Origin: Lachnospiraceae bacterium UBA7086
Lineage (GTDB): Bacteria; Bacillota; Clostridia; Lachnospirales; Lachnospiraceae
Reading direction: 5' to 3'
DNA length: 64,000 nt
Assembly: GCA_002492525.1 (NCBI GenBank)
Contig: DKZA01000008.1
Location: 62,001-126,000 of the forward strand
The notes beneath the pieces are model-generated. The model saw only the letters and a program-made list of their open reading frames with translations, searched no databases and was not told where the DNA came from. Positions 8,250 through 15,796 of this stretch are shown here, in pieces. The translations under genes and the position numbers were made by a program. Within the stretch, counting starts at the first letter, position 1. Every line of letters begins with the position of its first letter.

Positions 8250-8786
8250 TTATTTGCCGCTCTCTTTCATGACATCCTTATTTTTGACCAGATAATCCAC
8301 CAAAGAGATCACCGTTAATAACAATGCTGCCCACATCACAATCTGTGTCAAAAGACCAAGCGCACTAAGATCTGCGATCATCAGACAGATCATCACCATC
8401 TGAAAGGTGGTTTTAAACTTTCCCCAGTAACTGGCAGCAATCACTACGCCATTATCCGAGGCCACCAGCCGAAAGCCGCTGATAATAAATTCCCTGGCAA
8501 TGATAATGATCACAATCCAGGCCGGGATCCTCGAAAGTGCCACCAGACAGATCAGGGCAGAACAAACCAGGAGTTTATCAGCCAATGGGTCCATAAATTT
8601 CCCGAAATTGGTCACCAGGTTATATTTTCTGGCAATATAACCGTCCAGAAGATCCGTCAGACTGGCAATGATAAAAACCGAAAGCGCAATCCATTTGTCA
8701 CAGGCGGTCACGTCCACCAGCATAAATACCACAAAGAAAGGGATCAGCAGCACCCGGAATGTGGTTAATTTATTCGGTAAATTCAT
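8250..8786 (-). CDS. pgsA: CDP-diacylglycerol--glycerol-3-phosphate 3-phosphatidyltransferase
   Basis: Integral membrane enzyme making phosphatidylglycerol-phosphate, the committed step to phosphatidylglycerol. The full CDP-alcohol phosphotransferase signature D-x2-DG-x2-AR-x8-G-x3-D-x3-D is present, starting at DLLDGYIAR and ending at FMDPLAD. Several hydrophobic helices fill the 178 residues. The ATG at 8786 has GGAG 9 nt upstream; a TTG at 8801 is in frame but poorly placed. The start overlaps the 3' end of rimO by 17 nt, suggesting translational coupling. Confidence 0.97.
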   Translation of the reverse strand: MNLPNKLTTFRVLLIPFFVVFMLVDVTACDKWIALSVFIIASLTDLLDGYIARKYNLVTNFGKFMDPLADKLLVCSALICLVALSRIPAWIVIIIIAREFIISGFRLVASDNGVVIAASYWGKFKTTFQMVMICLMIADLSALGLLTQIVMWAALLLTVISLVDYLVKNKDVMKESGK

Positions 8787-10113
8787 CTTCCAATTCTCCA
8801 ATCAAATCATATTCATAAGAACCTGTAATCCTGACTTTCACAAAATCACCGGTCATTAATTCTCTGTCTGTGTTGACAAATAAAAAACCGTCCACATCGG
8901 GAGCATCTTTGTAGGTCCTCGCCACATAAGCATCCTCATTGGCGACTTGACCCTCAATCATGGCTGTTACTACCCGTCCGTCCATATCTGCTGCCGCCGT
9001 AAAAGCAATCTCCTGCTGCAATGCCATCAGCTCCTCATAGCGCTTTTCTTTGACTTTCTCCGGAACCTGATCCGCCATATCTGCCGCCGGTGTATCTTCC
9101 TCCTGGGAATAAAGAAATACCCCCAGTCTGTCAAACTCCATTTCCTCCACAAAATGCAGCAGGATTTCGTGATCCTCCCCGGTCTCCCCAGGAAAACCCG
9201 TAATCAATGTAGTACGCAGGCAGATATCCGGAATCTCTTCTCTTAAATGCCTGACTGTTTTAAGCAATTCCTGCCGGTTCGTCCTGCGTCCCATCTGTTT
9301 TAAAATCCTGTCGCTGGCATGCTGTATCGGCAGATCCAGATAGTGACAGATTTTCTTTTCCCTTTTTATGGTCTGTATCAAATCCTCATCAATCTCTTCC
9401 GGATAACAGTACAGGAGCCTGATCCAATACAGACCGTCTATTTCACACAATTTCCTAAGCAGCTCGGGTAATGCCTTATGACCATAGAGATCTACCCCGT
9501 AACGTGTGGTTTCCTGGGCCACAAGAATCAACTCTTTCACACCCTGATCCGCAAGACTCTGCGCTTCTTTCAGAAGGCTCTCCATAGGTACGCTCCGATA
9601 CCCGCCGCGCACCTTCGGAATAATACAATACGTACAGTGTTTATCGCATCCCTCCGCTATTTTCAGATACGCATAGTGTCCGCCTGTGGTCATGACACGG
9701 TGCATCCCTGTAAATGGCTTTCTGTCGAGACTCCCGTAATAATTCTTCTTCGTTCCCTGAAAGACACCATCCAGCGCATTTACCACTTCATCAATAGCGG
9801 TAGTGCCAATAACGGCATCCACTTCAGTGATCTCTTTTTGAATTTCTTCCTGATAACGCTGGGCCAGGCATCCTGCCACAATCAGTGCCTTCACATTTCC
9901 GTTTTTTCTAAGCTCCGCCATCTCCAGAATCGTATTGATACTCTCCTGCTTGGCATCGTTGATAAAGCAGCAGGTATTGATCACAACTGCCTCTGCTTCC
10001 CGTTCATCATCCGTAAATGTATATCCGCCTCTGGAAAGCAGCCCCAGCATCTGTTCCGAATCCACCAGATTCTTATCACATCCAAGGGATATGAATAATA
10101 CTTTCTTTTCCAT
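8770..10113 (-). CDS. rimO: Ribosomal protein S12 methylthiotransferase
   Basis: Radical-SAM enzyme with two Fe-S clusters that methylthiolates an aspartate of ribosomal protein S12. In 447 residues there are the N-terminal cluster cysteines (C12 in SLGCDKN, the C48/C49 pair in NTCCF, C82 in AGCLAQR), the radical-SAM CxxxCxxC at C156/C160/C163 (GCDKHCTYCIIP), and a C-terminal TRAM region. The sibling MiaB is less likely because the overall motif set follows RimO and the gene sits beside pgsA-cinA, as is common for rimO in Firmicutes. AAGG lies 9 nt before the ATG. Confidence 0.95.
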   Translation of the reverse strand: MEKKVLFISLGCDKNLVDSEQMLGLLSRGGYTFTDDEREAEAVVINTCCFINDAKQESINTILEMAELRKNGNVKALIVAGCLAQRYQEEIQKEITEVDAVIGTTAIDEVVNALDGVFQGTKKNYYGSLDRKPFTGMHRVMTTGGHYAYLKIAEGCDKHCTYCIIPKVRGGYRSVPMESLLKEAQSLADQGVKELILVAQETTRYGVDLYGHKALPELLRKLCEIDGLYWIRLLYCYPEEIDEDLIQTIKREKKICHYLDLPIQHASDRILKQMGRRTNRQELLKTVRHLREEIPDICLRTTLITGFPGETGEDHEILLHFVEEMEFDRLGVFLYSQEEDTPAADMADQVPEKVKEKRYEELMALQQEIAFTAAADMDGRVVTAMIEGQVANEDAYVARTYKDAPDVDGFLFVNTDRELMTGDFVKVRITGSYEYDLIGELEDEFTE

Positions 10114-10124
10114 AAATTGTAACC

Positions 10125-10427
10125 TTACTGCTCCGTTTCAGCCGCAGGCTCATTCTCTGCCGCTGACTCTGCGGCCGCAGGCTCTTGTGTCTGCTGTGTC
10201 TCATCATTTAAAATCTTGATCTTGCCCTGGCTCAATTCTTCCACCGCCACGGAAAGAGGCTTTTTGCCTCTGCCGTCCACCAGCTCATCATCGCCGGCAA
10301 TGATCTGTCTCGCACGCTTGGAAGTTGCCATCACGATAGAATATCTGCTGGTGACTACCGGATCTTCCCCTTCCTCTACCTCACTGTTTACTACCTTAAT
10401 CAAATCTGCATAAGATGGATGTAACAT
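10125..10427 (-). CDS. rpoZ: RNA polymerase omega subunit
   Basis: A 100-residue omega subunit that helps RNA polymerase assembly. The family core is clear: MLHPSYADLI at the start, SRYSIVMATSKRARQI with the conserved alpha-helix, and KPLSVAVEEL. The C-terminal third (from about 72) is a low-complexity Glu/Ala tail. The ATG overlaps the gmk stop codon in TAATG, and AAGGAG is positioned 7 nt upstream inside gmk, so translation is coupled. The gmk-rpoZ order is standard in Firmicutes. Confidence 0.96.
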   Translation of the reverse strand: MLHPSYADLIKVVNSEVEEGEDPVVTSRYSIVMATSKRARQIIAGDDELVDGRGKKPLSVAVEELSQGKIKILNDETQQTQEPAAAESAAENEPAAETEQ

Positions 10428-11050
10428 TATTTTTCTCCTTCCAGTTCTCTTCTCATTTTTTCTATAAACTCCTCATTTCTCACCGGCGTATTATGTGCCG
10501 CGGTAATGATCGCATGAAGTTCCTCCACACAGGTATCCAGATCATCATTGATCACAATATAATCATATTCCTCAATACCCCGCGCCTCCTCCGTGGCACG
10601 GTGAAGCCTCTGATCTATCACTTCTTTCGTTTCTGTTCCCCTGCCTGACAACCGACGGCGAAGCTCTGCCGCACTTGGCGGCATCACGAACAAAAGCAGT
10701 GCATCCGGATACTTGTTCTTAATCTTAAGAGCACCCTGTATCTCAATCTCCAGGATCACATCCCGCCCCTCTTCCAGATGTTTTTGTGCATAATCTCTGG
10801 GGGTTCCATAATAATGATCGCAATAACAGGCATACTCTATCAGCGCATCCTCTGCGATCCGCTGCATAAACTCCTCTTTTGTCACAAAAAAATATTCTCT
10901 GCCGTCCTCTTCTCCGGGCCTGGGCGCTCTGGTAGTGGCAGAAATAGATAACGCATAATTATCGTACTTCTGCACCAGTCTTTTCATCAAGGTTCCCTTA
11001 CCTGCTCCCGAAAAACCGGAAACAACAACCAAAATACCCTTACGCTTCAT
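10427..11050 (-). CDS. gmk: Guanylate kinase
   Basis: Phosphorylates GMP to GDP. The 207-residue product has the P-loop SGFSGAGKGT at 11-20, the GMP-binding ISATTRAPRPGEEDGREYFF segment (only its ends are distinctive) and FVMPPSAAELRRRL, all in family order. The ATG at 11050 is chosen since it begins MKRKGILVVV; the upstream extension is a frame shadow of remA. The start overlaps the last 11 nt of remA. Confidence 0.98.
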   Translation of the reverse strand: MKRKGILVVVSGFSGAGKGTLMKRLVQKYDNYALSISATTRAPRPGEEDGREYFFVTKEEFMQRIAEDALIEYACYCDHYYGTPRDYAQKHLEEGRDVILEIEIQGALKIKNKYPDALLLFVMPPSAAELRRRLSGRGTETKEVIDQRLHRATEEARGIEEYDYIVINDDLDTCVEELHAIITAAHNTPVRNEEFIEKMRRELEGEK

Positions 11051-11300
11051 CTGTCTGCCCGCCCTCTGTCTGTGCTCTTCCTGATATAGTCTCCGGTAAA
11101 AGCGCCGACAGTACAATCTGACTGTTTTCCATCACCAATACTGCCTTCGTTTTACGCCCCTGCGTGGCATCAATAGCCATGCCTGTCTCTTTTGCCTTCT
11201 GCACCATACGTTTCACCGGTGCAGAATCGGGACTCACAATGGCTATGATTTTTCCCGTGTTGACTACATTACCAAATCCAATATGAATCAGTCTGCCCAT
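11040..11300 (-). CDS. remA: Extracellular matrix regulatory protein RemA
   Basis: An 86-residue DUF370 protein. In Bacillus RemA is a DNA-binding activator of matrix and osmoprotectant genes that forms ring-like oligomers. The diagnostic start MGRLIHIGFGNVVNTGKIIA and the segment SPDSAPVKRMVQKAKE are present. The tail from about residue 72 is polar and variable. GAGG precedes the ATG. The yicC-remA-gmk-rpoZ order is a conserved Firmicutes arrangement and supports the call. Confidence 0.94.
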   Translation of the reverse strand: MGRLIHIGFGNVVNTGKIIAIVSPDSAPVKRMVQKAKETGMAIDATQGRKTKAVLVMENSQIVLSALLPETISGRAQTEGGQTDEA

Positions 11301-11309
11301 CCGTAACCT

Positions 11310-12188
11310 CTATTCAATATTCTGAATCTGCTCCCTGACTTTCTCAATCTCTGTCTTCAATTCTATCGCACGGTTAGATATTTCCAGGTCATTGGCTTTC
11401 GAGAGAATCGTATTGGCCTCACGATTCATCTCCTGAGCCAGAAAATCCAGCTTACGCCCTACACTGCCGCCCTGTAAAAGGTTTTCCCTGGTGGTCTCTA
11501 TATGACTGTGCAGCCGCACCAGTTCCTCATCCACGCACACCTTATCCGCAAAGAGCGTCACTTCCGTCAAAAGTCTGCTCTCCTCTATCTGTGTATCTTC
11601 CAAAAGTTCCCGTACCTTGTCCCGCAATTTCTGTTTGTACTCTGCAATGATCTGCGGAGAACGCGCCTCAATGAAATCCACATGCAAAAGCATAGCATCC
11701 AGCTTTGCAATCAAGTCTTCCTTGATATTCTCGCCCTCTTTGATCCTGGTTTCTACAAACGACTGGGCCGCGCCTCTGACCGCCTTAACCAAAAACAACC
11801 AGAGTTCTTCCTCGTCAATCGTCTGTTCTTCCATAGTCAGCACTTCCGGATATCTGGAAAGGGTAGATACACGGATATCATTATCCAGAGAAAAATCCTC
11901 CGCCATCTGAGACAGATATCTGACATATTCCTTCGCCAGATCTTTGTTATACTTCACACACACATTAGATTCCGAAAGATCCTCATAAGTGATAAAGATA
12001 TCCACCTTGCCTCTCTGGATATAATTCTTTAGTTCATTGCGGATCGACGCCTCAAAAAAATTGAGTTTCTTGGGCATTTTAATATTAACATCCAGATATC
12101 TGTGATTAACGGATTTCATCTCCACCGTAATCTTCCGATCACCTTCCGCCACTTCACATCTCCCGAAACCGGTCATGCTTTTTATCAT
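11310..12188 (-). CDS. YicC/YloC family endoribonuclease
   Basis: A 292-residue member of the YicC family, whose characterised members are oligomeric endoribonucleases. The N-terminus MIKSMTGFGR and the segment VEMKSVNHRYLD are family signatures, as is the C-terminal FLAQEMNREANTILSK region. The ATG at 12188 gives that signature and has AAGGA about 11 nt upstream. It is the first gene of the long operon to cinA, with a strong promoter in the divergent region shared with rqcH. Confidence 0.95.
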   Translation of the reverse strand: MIKSMTGFGRCEVAEGDRKITVEMKSVNHRYLDVNIKMPKKLNFFEASIRNELKNYIQRGKVDIFITYEDLSESNVCVKYNKDLAKEYVRYLSQMAEDFSLDNDIRVSTLSRYPEVLTMEEQTIDEEELWLFLVKAVRGAAQSFVETRIKEGENIKEDLIAKLDAMLLHVDFIEARSPQIIAEYKQKLRDKVRELLEDTQIEESRLLTEVTLFADKVCVDEELVRLHSHIETTRENLLQGGSVGRKLDFLAQEMNREANTILSKANDLEISNRAIELKTEIEKVREQIQNIE

Positions 12189-12251
12189 GATTGTATTCTT
12201 CCTTTTTCTATTGTAGATACACATACAGATAGACCCACGTGCACATCCTCT

Positions 12252-12280
12252 ATTATAGTGGAATCACCGCCTATAGTCAA
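12252..12280 (-). promoter_or_regulatory. Strong sigma-A promoter for the yicC-remA-gmk-rpoZ-rimO-pgsA-cinA operon
   Basis: On the minus strand, TTGACT (12275-12280), a 17-bp spacer and a perfect TATAAT (12252-12257). The transcript would have a leader of about 60 nt before the yicC ATG. Gaps between the following genes are short or negative, consistent with one operon. Confidence 0.85.
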
Positions 12281-12304
12281 GAAATAGAGAAAAAGCATCT
12301 GCGA

Positions 12305-12333
12305 TTGAAAAAAGCGGTCGCTTATTGTACAAT
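12305..12333 (+). promoter_or_regulatory. Sigma-A promoter for rqcH
   Basis: TTGAAA (12305-12310), a 17-bp spacer and TACAAT (12328-12333), about 30 nt before the rqcH ATG. It is arranged back-to-back with the yicC promoter, their -35 elements 24 bp apart. Confidence 0.8.
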
Positions 12334-12369
12334 AATTTTTATATCTTTATAGAAAAGGAAGCGATCATC

Positions 12370-14160
12370 ATGGCTTTTGACGGCATTACCATAGCAAGCA
12401 TTGTAAACGAACTCAATAAAACGCTTCTGGGCGGACGTATCTACAAGATTGCCCAGCCTGAGAGCGATGAACTTCTTTTGACCATCAAGAATCACGGCAC
12501 GCAGTACCGGCTCTTCCTGTCAGCGGATGCCTCTCTGCCCCTGGCTTACCTGACAGAAACCAACAAGCCCAGTCCTATGACCGCACCGGGATTTTGTATG
12601 CTGCTTCGCAAGCATCTTCAAAACGCAAAAATTTTTGCCATCACCCAGCCCGGTTTAGAGCGTATCATTCACCTGGAACTGGAACATTTAAATGAACTGG
12701 GGGATATCTGTCACAAAAAACTGATCATAGAAATTATGGGCAAACACAGCAATATCATTTTCTGTGACCAGGATGACAAAATCATTGACAGCATCAAGCA
12801 TATCTCCGGTATGATCAGTTCTGTCCGCGAAGTATTGCCAGGCAGAGCATACTTTATCCCAAAGACCCAGGACAAGGAAGATCCTCTGTATGACGGCCTT
12901 CTTTCCTACGAAACTTTCCGGTCTAAGATGCAGAAAAAGCCCATGCCATTGTATAAGGCACTCTATACCGCCTATACCGGTCTGTCTCCCATTATCGCGC
13001 AGGAAATCTGCAACAGGGCCGGCGTAGATGCCGATCTTCCTGCCAACGTACTGGCAGTCGCCGGCACAGAGCACAAATCCTCCCAGGATCAGCCCTTTCA
13101 TGGTACCGCCCTGCCCGCTGTCCATGCAGTATTTACCCAGATCATAGAGCAGGTGAAATCTAAGGACTTTGCCCCCGTCATCATCTACGAAGGACCTAAA
13201 CCCATAGAGTTCGCGGCCATTCCTCTGACACTCTATGCCGATAAAGAGATGCATACCTTTGATTCCATCAGCAGACTGTTAGAAAGTTATTATGCCCAAC
13301 GCAATAGGATAACACGCATCCGGCAAAAATCCGTAGATCTTCGCAAAATTGTGCAGACCGCTTTAGAACGCAATGTGAAGAAATATGATCTGCAGATGAA
13401 ACAGATGCAGGATACCGTCAAAAAAGACAAATATAAAGTCTTTGGTGAACTGCTGAATACCTATGGTTACAACGTAGAGCCGGGCGCCAGATCCCTGAAA
13501 GCGCTCAATTACTATACCAATGAAATGATCGACATTCCCTTGGATCCTACGCACACTCCTCAGGAAAATGCCAAAGCCTATTTTGAAAAATACGGGAAAC
13601 TCAAAAGAACGCACGAAGCATTGTCCGAATTAACCATGCAGGTCAAACAGGAAATCGAGCATCTGGAATCCATTCTCTCTGCTCTGGATATCGCCAGACA
13701 GGAAGAAGATCTTTTGCAGATCAAAGAGGAATTGATTGAAAGCGGCTATATACGTCGAAAAAGCGGTACCAAAAAGGCCAGAATCACCAGCAAACCTTTC
13801 CACTATCTAAGCAGTGACGGCTTTCATCTGTACGTAGGAAAGAACAATTACCAAAACGATGAACTGACTTTCAAATTTGCTGTCGGAAACGACTGGTGGT
13901 TCCACGCCAAACAGATGCCCGGTTCCCACGTAATCCTTAAGACGGAAGGGCAAGACGTTCCCGACCGCGCTTTTGAGGAAGCCGCAAGACTGGCCGCCTA
14001 CTATTCCAAAGGCCGTGAACAAGACAAAGTAGAGATTGACTATATTCAGAAAAAGCACGTAAAAAAACCGGCCGGTGCCAAACCCGGGTTCGTCGTTTAC
14101 TACACCAACTATTCCATGGCAATCGACTCCGATATCTCCGGCCTGAAAGAACTGTCATAG
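12370..14160 (+). CDS. rqcH: Rqc2 homolog RqcH (NFACT family)
   Basis: Ribosome quality-control factor that binds stalled 50S-peptidyl-tRNA complexes and recruits tRNA-Ala to add C-terminal alanine tails; older annotations call it fibronectin-binding protein. The 596-residue protein has the NFACT-N start MAFDGITIASIVNEL, a central coiled coil (about 320-450, with charged heptads such as LTMQVKQEIEHLESIL), and the NFACT-R domain with NDWWFHAKQMPGSHVIL near the end. ATG 12370 has AAGGAAG about 9 nt upstream. It is divergent from yicC, as in Bacillus. Confidence 0.96.
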   Translation: MAFDGITIASIVNELNKTLLGGRIYKIAQPESDELLLTIKNHGTQYRLFLSADASLPLAYLTETNKPSPMTAPGFCMLLRKHLQNAKIFAITQPGLERIIHLELEHLNELGDICHKKLIIEIMGKHSNIIFCDQDDKIIDSIKHISGMISSVREVLPGRAYFIPKTQDKEDPLYDGLLSYETFRSKMQKKPMPLYKALYTAYTGLSPIIAQEICNRAGVDADLPANVLAVAGTEHKSSQDQPFHGTALPAVHAVFTQIIEQVKSKDFAPVIIYEGPKPIEFAAIPLTLYADKEMHTFDSISRLLESYYAQRNRITRIRQKSVDLRKIVQTALERNVKKYDLQMKQMQDTVKKDKYKVFGELLNTYGYNVEPGARSLKALNYYTNEMIDIPLDPTHTPQENAKAYFEKYGKLKRTHEALSELTMQVKQEIEHLESILSALDIARQEEDLLQIKEELIESGYIRRKSGTKKARITSKPFHYLSSDGFHLYVGKNNYQNDELTFKFAVGNDWWFHAKQMPGSHVILKTEGQDVPDRAFEEAARLAAYYSKGREQDKVEIDYIQKKHVKKPAGAKPGFVVYYTNYSMAIDSDISGLKELS

Positions 14161-14210
14161 GCGGCAGGTCTCCTGTCCCCTGCGGATCAGCGCATGATTG
14201 CATCCTTACG

Positions 14211-15095
14211 TCATTGCATCAGTGTCACGGTTCTGCCGTCTGACAGGACCGTGATCGTTCCCTCGTCCGTATAAAAGACCCGACAGCCGGATTTTATCAA
14301 AAGTTCTATGGTCTTATCCTCTACCCGCTCCCGCTCTTTACCGGCCGTCAGAATGACATAATCCGGCATGGCTGTTTCAAACAGTTCTGACAATTTCTTA
14401 TTGTAATCCCCGTGATGAGGCATTTTGATCAGATCATATCGCGCCTCTCCGGCATCGGATTCTAAGAATTCACCGGTTCTCTTTTTCAGGGCATCTCCCA
14501 TCAGCAGAAACCTGACCTCTCCACAGGACACTGCGGTTATCAGCGAATAATTATTGTCATCCTCATAAGCATCTTCATCCGGTGCATCCACTGCAAACGC
14601 AACATCTTCCAGGATGAATTCATAATCCTCCACAAGGCGTCTTGTTTCCGTATCTGTCTGTGCCAGTACATCCATCAGTGCCAGATAGGATTCTGACTCT
14701 TTCTCCTGATCCGGCATCAGTACACAGCCTACTTTATATTGCGACAACAGCCAGGCCGCACTGCCGATATGGTCCTTATCAAAATGACTCAAAATCAGAT
14801 AATCAATCTGTTCGATCCGGCGATTATCAAGATACTTACAAATCATATCCGCATCATCAGCATCCGCTGCGTCGTTGACAACCACATGGCCCTTCGTTTC
14901 TATAATAATGCAGTCCGACTTTCCCGTATCCAGAAAAGTCATTCTTAACACGCTGTCTGTCTCGCTTAAGTTTTCTGCCGTATCTGCCAAAACAGCAGCC
15001 CGATCTTTCTCTGGTTGTCCCCCCGCTTTGGCACATCCTGATAACAGCAGAACTATCCCTGCGAGGATCACACAATACCGCCATAATTTTTTCAT
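14211..15095 (-). CDS. Secreted metallo-beta-lactamase-fold lipoprotein (ComEC C-domain-like)
   Basis: A 294-residue lipoprotein: signal sequence followed by the lipobox LLSGC, with the cysteine near residue 21. The rest is a metallo-beta-lactamase fold resembling the detached hydrolase domain of ComEC/Rec2: FLDTGKSDCIIIET, then LSHFDKDHIGS (the HxHxDH site with the central His replaced by Asp-Lys spacing, as in ComEC-type proteins), KMPHHGDYNKK and a final YVILTAGKER. GGAGG lies 5 nt before the ATG. It is convergent with rqcH. Substrate unknown; it may act on nucleic acid or phosphodiesters outside the membrane. Confidence 0.85.
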   Translation of the reverse strand: MKKLWRYCVILAGIVLLLSGCAKAGGQPEKDRAAVLADTAENLSETDSVLRMTFLDTGKSDCIIIETKGHVVVNDAADADDADMICKYLDNRRIEQIDYLILSHFDKDHIGSAAWLLSQYKVGCVLMPDQEKESESYLALMDVLAQTDTETRRLVEDYEFILEDVAFAVDAPDEDAYEDDNNYSLITAVSCGEVRFLLMGDALKKRTGEFLESDAGEARYDLIKMPHHGDYNKKLSELFETAMPDYVILTAGKERERVEDKTIELLIKSGCRVFYTDEGTITVLSDGRTVTLMQ

Positions 15096-15165
15096 GGAAA
15101 CCTCCGCAATCCCTGCAAACATTTTACACAACTATAGTAATATAAAATCCGTGCGGTTTCAAACC

Positions 15166-15198
15166 CAAAAACAGACAGACCCCTCTCGAAGCCTGTCC
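15166..15198 (-). terminator. Probable terminator downstream of the coat-protein pair
   Basis: On the minus strand a short stem (GACAG at 15193-15197 with CTGTC at 15174-15178, extendable by a G-U pair) is followed within 2-3 nt by a run of five U. It lies about 50 nt after the stop of the 15247 gene. Confidence 0.45.
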
Positions 15199-15246
15199 AT
15201 TTGTTTTCCATCTCTTTTTGCCACATGCAAAACGTTGATACCATCC

Positions 15247-15507
15247 CTACAAAGTCTTTGACGAGAACAAATCCTTCACATGATCGATTTCCGCCTGTGT
15301 GGCTTTTGCCGCCGGCACATAATAAGACTTTTCCCTGGCAATCTGATAAAGTTCCTCCTGTGACTGTTCGCAGGCATTACGAAACTGCTTCAATGTCTGC
15401 TTAAGCTCCTTATTTTCTGTCTGGGCGATCATTTCTCCAAACCGTACCAATTCTCCATTGATACCCGTCAGGGTATCCGCTACCATTGTCTTTTCATTCA
15501 ACTGCAT
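15247..15507 (-). CDS. CotF-like spore coat protein (86 aa)
   Basis: Small helical protein of the coat protein F type (PF07875), likely deposited on the spore or part of a ferritin-like coat domain. Helical segments with MIAQTENKELKQTLKQFRN and YYVPAAKATQAEIDHVKDLF are characteristic of the second half of CotF-like domains. AAGGAG precedes the ATG. It follows the related 61-residue gene by 36 nt; together they cover what is one chain in longer CotF proteins. Function is inferred from family similarity. Confidence 0.7.
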   Translation of the reverse strand: MQLNEKTMVADTLTGINGELVRFGEMIAQTENKELKQTLKQFRNACEQSQEELYQIAREKSYYVPAAKATQAEIDHVKDLFSSKTL

Positions 15508-15543
15508 GACAGACTCCTTTCTGCTGTGATCATTATTATCCGG

Positions 15544-15729
15544 TTACTGTAAAAACTCCATTAACTGCTGCTTGTTCTGCATCGCCGACTGCGCGCCTTT
15601 CTCAAAGAACTGTTTCACCTTAGTGTCAGACGCACACTCCGCATATTCTTTCATCTTGCAGTGTGTCACATCATAACCGCCCATAAGATGACGAAGGTTT
15701 TGTAAATCCAGTTCAGATAAGTTTGCCAT
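15544..15729 (-). CDS. Small CotF-related coat-associated protein (61 aa)
   Basis: A 61-residue protein starting MANLSELDLQNLRHLMGG, with HCKMKEYAECASDTKVKQFF. This resembles the N-terminal helix pair of CotF-like/ferritin-like coat proteins. AGGAGG lies 6-7 nt before the ATG. It is the first gene of a two-gene coat operon; no sigma-A promoter is visible upstream, and sporulation-specific transcription is expected but not demonstrated. Its leader overlaps the spoVB terminator. Confidence 0.7.
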   Translation of the reverse strand: MANLSELDLQNLRHLMGGYDVTHCKMKEYAECASDTKVKQFFEKGAQSAMQNKQQLMEFLQ

Positions 15730-15743
15730 AATCTTCCCTCCTA

Positions 15744-15796
15744 AATAAAATAAATGATTGTCCTTAACAGTATGCGCGTTTGGACAATCATTTATT
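15744..15796 (-). terminator. spoVB terminator, with the stop codon inside the stem
   Basis: A perfect 15-bp inverted repeat (15749-15763 and 15782-15796) with an 18-nt loop, followed on the minus strand by a U-rich run. The spoVB stop codon at 15788 lies within the 5' arm, and the coat gene at 15729 begins only 20 nt beyond the hairpin. Confidence 0.8.
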
